Assembly (NCBI GenBank): GCA_902490095.1
Contig: CABUCQ010000038.1
Span: 1 to 16,702 of the forward strand
From: an uncultured Collinsella sp.
GTDB taxonomy: Bacteria > Actinomycetota > Coriobacteriia > Coriobacteriales > Coriobacteriaceae
Direction: 5' to 3'
DNA length: 16,702 nucleotides
Shown here: positions 1 through 5,265 of the stretch, piece after piece
Layout: each line of letters opens with the position of its first letter
Numbering within the stretch: the first letter of the stretch is position 1
The notes under the pieces: generated by a model
What the model was told of the DNA's origin: nothing
Databases searched by the model: none
The model's input: the letters and a program-made list of their open reading frames with translations, nothing else
Program-made: the position numbers and the translations under genes

Positions 1-210
1 GGACTTGCAGCGACGGACCTCAGGACACTCTTACACCACGTCTGCGCGCGCGACCTACTGTCACAAACGGCGTTTCATTTTAGGTGTGGAAAATAATGAA
101 CAAAGTTATAAGAGCTGTACGTTAATGAGTGACCATCGACTTCCAATTCGGCGCTAACTGACGGTGATTAAGGAGTTTCAAGTCCAGCTTTGCCGATTTC
201 GACCAAGAAT

Positions 211-256
211 CGCTGCTACTAAAAAGGTAACAGTACTCATATTTGCCCTTTTTTGG
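211..256 (+). repeat. Dispersed repeat, solitary copy A
   Basis: This block begins CGCTGCTACTAAA and contains GTAACAGTACTCATATTTG (227-245) followed by CC, one variable base, six T and G. The same core appears at 14948-14979 on the plus strand and at 14765-14796 on the minus strand. The GTAACAG...TTTGCC core of 21 bases is identical in all three copies, and the similarity extends about 16 bases upstream. It lies outside coding sequence, downstream of the small minus-strand gene. Its role is unknown. Confidence 0.85.
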
Positions 257-270
257 CCACTGCCCTTTTG

Positions 271-296
271 TTGCGCGGTTTTAACAAACCGCGCAA
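271..296. repeat. Perfect 11-bp hairpin, loop TAAC
   Basis: TTGCGCGGTTT (271-281) and AAACCGCGCAA (286-296) are exact reverse complements around a four-base loop. It is not followed by a T run on the plus strand. On the minus strand the hairpin is followed by AAAAGGG rather than T, so it is not a standard terminator in either direction. It lies 15 bases after dispersed repeat copy A and before the longer palindrome at 312-406. Confidence 0.75.
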
Positions 297-311
297 CTGC
301 TCGACGCTGCA

Positions 312-406
312 AGCGACCCTAAGCGGCAATCTGACGTTCAATTTCAAGGGCGCGACCAGAAGGTCAGCGCCCTTTCATTTCACGTCACCTTGCTCGCTTA
401 GGGTCG
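312..406. repeat. Long imperfect palindrome (about 95 nt hairpin)
   Basis: The outer arms CGACCCTAAGCG (314-325) and CGCTTAGGGTCG (395-406) are a perfect 12-bp inverted repeat. The inner parts also pair: TGACGT (332-337) with ACGTCA (382-387), and AAGGGCGC (346-353) with GCGCCCTT (367-374), with small bulges, closing on a short loop near 357-361. Folded as RNA or cruciform this would be one long stem. It resembles a small palindromic repeat element or an untranslated structured RNA. No gene is associated with it. Confidence 0.65.
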
Positions 407-441
407 TTTTCGCTGACGTTGCCAAAAACATCGGCGTTAAC

Positions 442-472
442 CTAGTCGTTTAAGAACGTCCCCGATGACTAG
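442..472. repeat. CTAG-ended 31-bp repeat unit, single copy
   Basis: The unit starts CTAGTCGTTTAAGA and ends GACTAG, so it has short inverted ends of its own. It matches 25 of 31 bases of the unit at 7956-7986 by my hand alignment, and its reverse complement matches the unit at 7930-7959, including GGGGACGTTCTT. It ends three bases from the stop codon of the minus-strand gene at 475-729, as the other copies do next to the zinc-ribbon gene. Confidence 0.75.
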
Positions 473-474
473 CT

Positions 475-729
475 CTATTCCACCGTTCCGTAGACGGCGC
501 CCCAGCCGTGGGCGGCTAGGGCCGAGTTAAGCTGGTCACACAGCGACTGGCGGTCGTAATAGCCGGGCGGTAGCAGGTTGACGATCTCCATGAGATCGGG
601 CGCCAGGTCCAAGATTTCGGCCTGTACGATCAGATCCAGGCGGTCGATGGCGTGGCGGTCGTAAAACAATCCGTCGACCAGGCGCTGCAGGTCGCCGAAT
701 TCCTCGGCCTGGAACGATCCGTACTCCAT
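475..729 (-). CDS. Small uncharacterised acidic protein (84 aa)
   Basis: I do not recognise a family. The start at 729 is chosen because AAGGAGG lies four bases upstream on the minus strand; the upstream in-frame ATG at 780 has no such site and would add 17 residues. The product is acidic, predicted mostly helical, with no cysteines, no membrane segment and no signal peptide. It contains a central segment reading AEILDLAPDLMEIVNLLPPG and ends in GWGAVYGTVE. Codon use is G/C-rich at third positions like the neighbouring genes, which supports a real gene. It is divergent from the aminotransferase gene with 150 bases between the two starts, and its 3' end abuts a repeat unit. It may be an adaptor or regulator, but nothing in the sequence shows that. 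Confidence 0.7.
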   Translation of the reverse strand: MEYGSFQAEEFGDLQRLVDGLFYDRHAIDRLDLIVQAEILDLAPDLMEIVNLLPPGYYDRQSLCDQLNSALAAHGWGAVYGTVE

Positions 730-831
730 AGTGCCTCCTTGGGCGCCCCACGCCGGCATGCGCGGCGATTCGTAATTCATTGCGATGGACTTAATCTATC
801 ACGGCTTCATAACGTTGCGACGGTGGCGGTC

Positions 832-837
832 TATACT
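832..837 (+). promoter_or_regulatory. Probable -10 box (TATACT) of the aminotransferase gene
   Basis: TATACT lies 42 bases before the ATG at 880, which would give a leader of about 37 bases. The same hexamer precedes the tatB-like gene at 2638. No good -35 hexamer is visible at 16-18 bases upstream, so the call rests on the -10 match and position. Confidence 0.4.
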
Positions 838-879
838 TAGACGAACTGCAACGTACCGCTTCGCGAAAGGTCGCATCCC

Positions 880-2184
880 ATGCAGACGATCTACCAGAAG
901 ATGGAAACCACCGAACTCGATGCCGCCATCGAGGCGCTCAAAGCCGAGGTCTCCGAGGTCAAGGCCAAGGGCCTGGCGCTCGATATGGCCCGCGGCAAGC
1001 CATCGCCCGCCCAGGTGGACATCTCGCGCCCCATGCTCGATATCCTCAATGCCGATGCCGATCTGCACGACGGCAACGTCGACTGCTCCAACTACGGCTG
1101 CTTTGAGGGCATTCCCTCGGCACGCAAGCTAGCGGGGGAGTTCCTGGGTTGCCCCGCCGAGCAGACGCTCGTGCTGGGCTCGTCGAGCTTGCTGATCGAG
1201 CACGATATCGCCGGTATGTTCTGGCGTTGCGGCTCATGTGGTAGCGACCCTTGGGAGGCTTACGAGGCCGCGCACGACGGCAAGAAGGTCAAGTTCCTGT
1301 GCCCGGTTCCCGGCTACGACCGCCACTTTGGCATCACCGCCGATCTGGGTATCGAGAACGTCCCCGTCGCGATGACCGACAACGGCCCCGACATGGACGA
1401 GGTCGAGCGCCTCGTCGCCGCCGACGATTCCATCAAGGGCATCTGGTGCGTGCCCAAGTATTCCAACCCCACGGGCATCACCTTTAGCGAGGACACCGTG
1501 CGTCACCTGGTCGAGATGCCCACGGCCGCGCCCGATTTCCGCATCTTCTGGGACAACGCCTACTGTGTGCACGACCTGTACGACGAGACCGACGAGCTCG
1601 CCAACATCTTCGATCTTGCTCGCGCGGCGGGCACCGAGGACCGCGTGGTGGCCTTTGCCTCGACGTCCAAGATCACCTTCCCGGGCGCCGGCATCGGCTT
1701 CATCGGTGCGAGCCCCGCGGTCATCGCCGAGTTCTCCAAGCGCCTGAAGGCCGGCCTCATCAGCGCCGACAAGCTCAACCAGCTGCGCCACGTGCGCTTC
1801 CTTCCCACCATCGAGGCGGTCAAGGAGCACATGAAAAAGCATGCCGAGTTCTTGCGCCCGCGCTTTGAGGCCGTCGAGCGCAAGCTCACCGAGGGCTTGG
1901 GCGACACGGACTGCGCCACCTGGACGCACCCCCGCGGCGGCTACTTTGTAAGCTTCGATGGTCCCGAGGGCTCGGCCCAGAAGGTTGCTGCGCTTTGCGC
2001 CGACCTGGGCGTCAAGCTCACGCCGGCCGGTGCTACCTGGCCCTATGGCAAGGATCCGCGCGATACCAACATCCGCATCGCGCCGAGCTATCCCACGGTC
2101 GATGACCTGGAGGCCGCGCTCGACGTGCTGGTGCTGGCCGTTAAGCTTGTCGCTGCCGAGCTTGCTCGTGCCGAGCGCGCCTAA
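880..2184 (+). CDS. PLP-dependent aspartate aminotransferase, AspT-like (subgroup 1c)
   Basis: The 434-residue product is a fold-type I aminotransferase that should interconvert aspartate/2-oxoglutarate and oxaloacetate/glutamate. Visible landmarks are NPTG at 196-199, the pyridine-binding aspartate D225 in WDNAY, the Schiff-base lysine K264 in STSK, and a substrate-carboxylate arginine R399 in NIRIAPS. The N-terminal DMARGKPSPAQ and the KYSNPTGITF stretch fit the Corynebacterium AspT-type family (Pfam Asp_aminotransf, PF12897), whose members are about 425-435 residues, so the gene is full length. The start at 880 has GAAAGG nine bases upstream; ATG at 901 is an alternative. It is monocistronic by spacing, with a TATACT box upstream. 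Substrate specificity is inferred from family, not shown. Confidence 0.9.
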   Translation: MQTIYQKMETTELDAAIEALKAEVSEVKAKGLALDMARGKPSPAQVDISRPMLDILNADADLHDGNVDCSNYGCFEGIPSARKLAGEFLGCPAEQTLVLGSSSLLIEHDIAGMFWRCGSCGSDPWEAYEAAHDGKKVKFLCPVPGYDRHFGITADLGIENVPVAMTDNGPDMDEVERLVAADDSIKGIWCVPKYSNPTGITFSEDTVRHLVEMPTAAPDFRIFWDNAYCVHDLYDETDELANIFDLARAAGTEDRVVAFASTSKITFPGAGIGFIGASPAVIAEFSKRLKAGLISADKLNQLRHVRFLPTIEAVKEHMKKHAEFLRPRFEAVERKLTEGLGDTDCATWTHPRGGYFVSFDGPEGSAQKVAALCADLGVKLTPAGATWPYGKDPRDTNIRIAPSYPTVDDLEAALDVLVLAVKLVAAELARAERA

Positions 2185-2250
2185 CGCCTAGGGCCCCGTA
2201 AGTCCGCGCCCAGTACTATCCGCACTTTCGATACGTAAAGGAGCGTATAC

Positions 2251-2565
2251 ATGGATTTGGGTATTTCCACCAACCCCACGCCGGAGATCTACACCATTAA
2301 GGTAACCGGCGAGATCGATATCTCTAACGCCGATAGCCTGCGCAATGCCATCGACCTGGCGCTCGAGCAGCCCACTGAGGCCGTTGAGCTCGATTTTGCC
2401 CAGGTGAGCTACATCGATTCGACGGGCATTGGCGTGCTCGTGGGCGCCGCGCACCACGCGGTCGACCACGGCAAGCGCTTTAGCTGCACCAATGTGCAGC
2501 CCCCGGTGATGCGCGTGGTTCAGCTGTTGGGTGTCGACCAGGAGATTTCGATCACCGCTGCATAA
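2251..2565 (+). CDS. STAS-domain anti-anti-sigma factor (SpoIIAA/RsbV-like)
   Basis: The 104-residue protein is a single STAS domain. Its signature is YIDSTGIGVLVG, in which S57 is the residue that a partner anti-sigma kinase phosphorylates in SpoIIAA and RsbV. Unphosphorylated protein would bind the anti-sigma kinase and free a sigma factor. The start has AAAGGAG seven bases upstream, inside the loop of a small ATACG/CGTAT hairpin (2231-2248). No cognate kinase, phosphatase or sigma factor is next to it, whereas in Firmicutes these usually form an operon. Its partner must be elsewhere, so the pathway cannot be named. It is separated from tatB by 153 bases with hairpins and a promoter-like box. 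Confidence 0.88.
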   Translation: MDLGISTNPTPEIYTIKVTGEIDISNADSLRNAIDLALEQPTEAVELDFAQVSYIDSTGIGVLVGAAHHAVDHGKRFSCTNVQPPVMRVVQLLGVDQEISITAA

Positions 2566-2570
2566 TCTTT

Positions 2571-2637
2571 GCCCCCAAAAGGGCATGCCGTTTGGCATAT
2601 GTTTGTGATGCGCTCGGACGTTTTGGCGTCCGGGCGC
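2571..2637 (+). other. Hairpin cluster between the STAS gene and tatB
   Basis: Three stems follow one another: GCCC/GGGC (2571-2584), ATGCC-GTTT-GGCAT (2585-2598), and an 11-bp stem with one G-T pair (2610-2620 with 2627-2637, loop TTTTGG). The first two sit six bases after the STAS stop codon and may serve as a weak terminator, although no clear T run follows. The third ends right at the TATACT box of tatB, so it may be a promoter-overlapping operator-like palindrome. Confidence 0.4.
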
Positions 2638-2643
2638 TATACT
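2638..2643 (+). promoter_or_regulatory. Probable -10 box (TATACT) of the tatBC-hypA transcript
   Basis: TATACT directly follows an 11-bp inverted repeat and lies 75 bases before the GTG start of the tatB-like gene. It matches the box upstream of the aminotransferase gene. The -35 region is inside the inverted repeat and does not match TTGACA well. Confidence 0.4.
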
Positions 2644-2718
2644 TGACCGAATGAATAGACGAGTTCCGGCCGAATGGCGCGGTGCGGGCTCGACTCACAT
2701 CGAGCCTTGGAGGTATGT

Positions 2719-3318
2719 GTGTTTGGTATTGGAGAGGGTGAGCTCGCGATCATCGTGGTCTTCGGCTTTTTGCTGTTTGGCCCGGATAAGCTCCCACAGA
2801 TGGGCCGCACGATCGGCCGTGCCATCCGTCAGTTCCGCGAGACGCAGGAAAAGATGACGGCCGTTGTTCAGTCCGAGATTATCGATCCGGTGAGCGAGGC
2901 CGCTTCGGCACCGGTCAAGCCCAAGAAGACTGCCGTCGATGACGATTCCGATGCGGACGAGGATGCCGCCGAGACGGCAGCGCCCGCCAAGAAGGAGACC
3001 TTTGCCGAGCGCCGTGCCCGCCTTGCTGCCGAGAAGGCTGCGAGCGAGGGTGCCGCCGAGGGCGAGGGTGCTGCTGAGGAGTCCGAGGCCGAGGGCGCCG
3101 AGCCTGCCGCTGCCGCCGAGCCTGTCGTCGAGCCCGAGCCTGCTGCAGAGCCCGAGTCCGAGCCCGAGCCGACAGAGCCCACGACGGCTGACCTCTACGC
3201 CCGTCGTCCCCGCAAGCGCAAGGCCGTCGTCGACCAGCTCGCTCGCGAGCTCGAGGCCGAGGACGAGGCCGTTGCCGAGGCTGCCACCGCCGACGCCTCG
3301 AAGGGAGGCGATGAGTAA
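2719..3318 (+). CDS. tatB: Twin-arginine translocase subunit, TatB-like (TatA/TatB family)
   Basis: The 199-residue product is a membrane-anchored Tat subunit that works with TatC to export folded proteins bearing twin-arginine signals. The GTG at 2719 is chosen because GGAGG sits five bases upstream and it gives the classic N-terminus MFGIGEGELAI; an ATG at 2674 would add 15 residues before it. One membrane helix (about residues 5-22) is followed by FGPDKLPQMGR and an amphipathic helix. Glutamate at position 8 and the GP-x2-LP hinge are as in E. coli TatB; TatA has glutamine at 8. From about residue 70 to the end the chain is a low-complexity Glu/Ala/Pro-rich acidic tail, longer than in most family members. 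The stop overlaps the tatC start by one base (TAATG). In organisms with only two Tat components this protein may serve both TatA and TatB roles. Confidence 0.88.
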   Translation: MFGIGEGELAIIVVFGFLLFGPDKLPQMGRTIGRAIRQFRETQEKMTAVVQSEIIDPVSEAASAPVKPKKTAVDDDSDADEDAAETAAPAKKETFAERRARLAAEKAASEGAAEGEGAAEESEAEGAEPAAAAEPVVEPEPAAEPESEPEPTEPTTADLYARRPRKRKAVVDQLARELEAEDEAVAEAATADASKGGDE

Positions 3319-4109
3319 TGCCTATCGGACCTGCGCGTATGCCGCTCTTCGATCACCTGGGAGAGCTCCGTCGCCGCCTGACCATCGTGGTTGTGTCAGT
3401 CTTTGCCGCCGCCATCGTGCTGTATTTCGCCACGCCCGTGGTACTCGATATCCTGGAAGACCCCATCCGCTCCTTTGTGCCGGACGGTAAGTTTTACATC
3501 ACCACCACGCTCGGCGGCTTTGGTCTGCGCTTTTCGCTGGCCATCAAGATGGCCGTTGTCATGTGCACGCCCATGATCATCTGGCAGATCTTGGCGTTTT
3601 TCCTGCCGGCGCTTCGCCCCAACGAGCGCAAGTGGGTCGTGCCCACGGTGCTCGCCTCGACGGTGCTGTTCTTCCTGGGCGCCATCTTCTGCTATTTCAT
3701 CATCATTCCCGCGGGCTTTGAGTGGCTCATCGGCGAGACCTCGGCCGTCGCTACGGCGCTGCCCGATCTGGAGAACTACGTCAACATGGAGCTGCTCTTT
3801 ATGATCGGCTTTGGCGTGGCGTTTGAGCTGCCGCTCATCATCTTCTACCTGTCCGTCTTCCATATTGTGTCCTATGCGGCCTTCCGCGGCGCCTGGCGCT
3901 ACGTGTACGTGGGCCTGCTTGTGGGCTCGGCTGTGATTACGCCCGACGGCTCGCCCGTTACGCTGGGCCTCATGTATGGTGCCCTGCTCTCGCTCTACGA
4001 GATTTCGCTCGCCATTGCCCGCGTGGTCATTACCGCGCGCGAGGGCAAGGAGGGCTTGTTTGTGAGCCGTCTGGACCTGTTCTCGGACGATGAGGACGAC
4101 GAGGAGTAA
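3318..4109 (+). CDS. tatC: Sec-independent protein translocase TatC
   Basis: The 263-residue protein is the polytopic Tat core that recognises the twin-arginine signal. Six hydrophobic segments fit at about 21-43, 74-97, 109-132, 157-178, 193-207 and 213-232. Conserved residues are in place: E16 in HLGELRRR at the cytosolic N-terminus, E170 in GVAFE within a membrane helix, and D209 in ITPD. The length is normal for the family. The start is fused to the tatB-like stop (TAATG), which implies translational coupling. The C-terminus ends in an acidic run, SDDEDDEE. The hypA ribosome binding site (GAGGAG) lies inside this acidic coding tail. Confidence 0.95.
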   Translation: MPIGPARMPLFDHLGELRRRLTIVVVSVFAAAIVLYFATPVVLDILEDPIRSFVPDGKFYITTTLGGFGLRFSLAIKMAVVMCTPMIIWQILAFFLPALRPNERKWVVPTVLASTVLFFLGAIFCYFIIIPAGFEWLIGETSAVATALPDLENYVNMELLFMIGFGVAFELPLIIFYLSVFHIVSYAAFRGAWRYVYVGLLVGSAVITPDGSPVTLGLMYGALLSLYEISLAIARVVITAREGKEGLFVSRLDLFSDDEDDEE

Positions 4110-4115
4110 ATCGGT

Positions 4116-4472
4116 ATGCACGAGGTTGGCATTGTCAACGGCATACTCGATACAGTGATTCGCGCGGCGCGTGGGGCGGGGGCCTCGCGCGCCGTTTTGG
4201 TAACGCTGCGTATCGGGGATATGACCGAGGTCGTGCGCGAGGCGCTCGACTTTGCGTGGGAGACGTTTCGCGACGAGGACCCGCTCACGCGGGGCTGCGA
4301 GCTCGCGGTTGAGGAGATTCACCCACAAAGTGAATGCCTGGACTGCGGCGAGGTCTTCGACCACGATCGCTTCCACTGTCGCTGTCCCCAGTGTGGTGGT
4401 GCCAACGTGCGCCTACTGCACGGCCGCGAGCTCGATATCGCGAGTATCGAAATCGAAACCCCCGACGATTAG
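4116..4472 (+). CDS. hypA: Hydrogenase nickel insertion protein HypA
   Basis: The 118-residue protein is a nickel metallochaperone that delivers Ni to the large subunit of [NiFe] hydrogenases together with HypB (in some bacteria also to urease). It starts MHEVGI, so the nickel-binding His2 is present, with Glu3. The structural zinc site is C74-LD-C77 and C90-PQ-C93; an extra C88 is also present. The length is normal. The start is six bases after the tatC stop with GAGGAG eight bases upstream, so it is expressed with tatBC. No hydrogenase structural gene or other hyp genes (C, D, E, F) are in the window. Confidence 0.93.
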   Translation: MHEVGIVNGILDTVIRAARGAGASRAVLVTLRIGDMTEVVREALDFAWETFRDEDPLTRGCELAVEEIHPQSECLDCGEVFDHDRFHCRCPQCGGANVRLLHGRELDIASIEIETPDD

Positions 4473-4496
4473 CCCGCTAGCCATCTGGTGATGGGG

Positions 4497-4502
4497 TATA
4501 AA
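4497..4502 (+). promoter_or_regulatory. Possible -10 box (TATAAA) before hypB
   Basis: TATAAA lies 25 bases before the hypB start and just after a small CCATC-TGGT-GATGG hairpin (4481-4494). The gap between hypA and hypB is only 55 bases, so hypB may instead be read through from the upstream genes. No convincing -35 hexamer is seen. Confidence 0.25.
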
Positions 4503-4527
4503 GGGGCCAAAGTAAGGAGCGCTAAGT

Positions 4528-5211
4528 ATGGCTGAGAAAACGATTGATATCGCGTCGCCGATTCTGTCGCGCAACGAGCGCCTGGCAGATCAGCTGCGTC
4601 AGCGATTTAATGAGACAAACACCTATGTGATCAACGTCTTGTCGAGCCCCGGTTCGGGCAAGACCACCACGATCCTGGGCACCAACGAGCGCCTGCGTGA
4701 CAAGGCCGGCCTGCGCTGTGCCGTCATCGAGGGCGATATCGCCTCGGATGTCGACGCCATCACCATGAAGGAAGCCGGCATGCCCGCCATCCAGATCAAC
4801 ACGGGCGGCCTGTGCCACCTCGAGGGCAACATGATCATGGAGGCCGTTGACGCGTTTGACCAGGCCGTTGGGCTCGATAACATCGACGTCATTTTTATCG
4901 AAAACGTGGGCAACTTGGTCTGTCCGGTCGACTTTGACCTGGGCGAGAACCTGTCCATCATGATTCTCTCGGTGCCCGAGGGCGACGACAAGCCTATCAA
5001 GTACCCGGGCATCTTCCAGCACGCCGGCGCACAGCTGCTCAACAAGGTAGACGTGGCCCCGGCTTTCGATTTTGACATGGATAGGTATACTAAGACACTC
5101 GATGACCTCAATCCGCAGGCGCCGCGGTTTGCCGTGAGCGCGCGCAAGGGCGAGGGCATGGATGCCTGGTGCGATTGGCTCATCGGGCAGATCGAGCAAG
5201 CAAGGGCGTAA
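4528..5211 (+). CDS. hypB: Hydrogenase nickel incorporation GTPase HypB
   Basis: The 227-residue product is a SIMIBI-class GTPase that works with HypA in nickel insertion. The P-loop is PGSGKTT at 41-47. The metal site at the dimer interface is C96-H97 (GGLCHLEG) with C132 in GNLVCPVDFDLGE. The guanine-specificity motif is NKVD at 172-175. The N-terminus lacks both the CCxxC-type nickel site of E. coli HypB and the histidine-rich stretch found in storage types, so it is a minimal HypB. AAGGAG lies eight bases before the ATG. It follows hypA after 55 bases and is followed by topA after 54 bases with no clear terminator between. Confidence 0.95.
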   Translation: MAEKTIDIASPILSRNERLADQLRQRFNETNTYVINVLSSPGSGKTTTILGTNERLRDKAGLRCAVIEGDIASDVDAITMKEAGMPAIQINTGGLCHLEGNMIMEAVDAFDQAVGLDNIDVIFIENVGNLVCPVDFDLGENLSIMILSVPEGDDKPIKYPGIFQHAGAQLLNKVDVAPAFDFDMDRYTKTLDDLNPQAPRFAVSARKGEGMDAWCDWLIGQIEQARA

Positions 5212-5265
5212 ATCGGCCGCCATACGGGCGGGCGTAGCCGCAGAGACACGAGATAGGAGCCTCTT

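Larger units (their letters stand above)
1..474. other. Gene-free left edge with a mosaic of repeats and hairpins
   Basis: I find no credible gene here. The only open frame of note (253-453, plus strand) lies across inverted repeats and has no ribosome binding site or recognisable product. Positions 1-210 are AT-richer than the genes (for example ATAATGAACAAAGTTATAAG near 93-112) and could hold a promoter for something outside the window, but I cannot support one. From 211 on the stretch is built of discrete blocks listed separately: a dispersed repeat copy at 211-256, a perfect hairpin at 271-296, a long imperfect palindrome at 312-406 and a CTAG-ended repeat unit at 442-472. Confidence 0.7.

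Noticed and set aside
253..453. 66-codon plus-strand open frame in the left gap
   Set aside because: It runs through a perfect hairpin and a long palindrome, has no Shine-Dalgarno site and no recognisable product.
3000..3260. Apparent tandem repeat of GAGCCCGAGCC-type sequence
   Set aside because: It is codon-level low complexity of the Glu/Ala/Pro-rich tail in the TatB-like protein, without a fixed period.
3396..4376. 326-codon minus-strand open frame opposite tatC and hypA
   Set aside because: Same cause: antisense to clear tatC and hypA coding sequence, with low-complexity His/Arg/Asp-rich product and no ribosome binding site.
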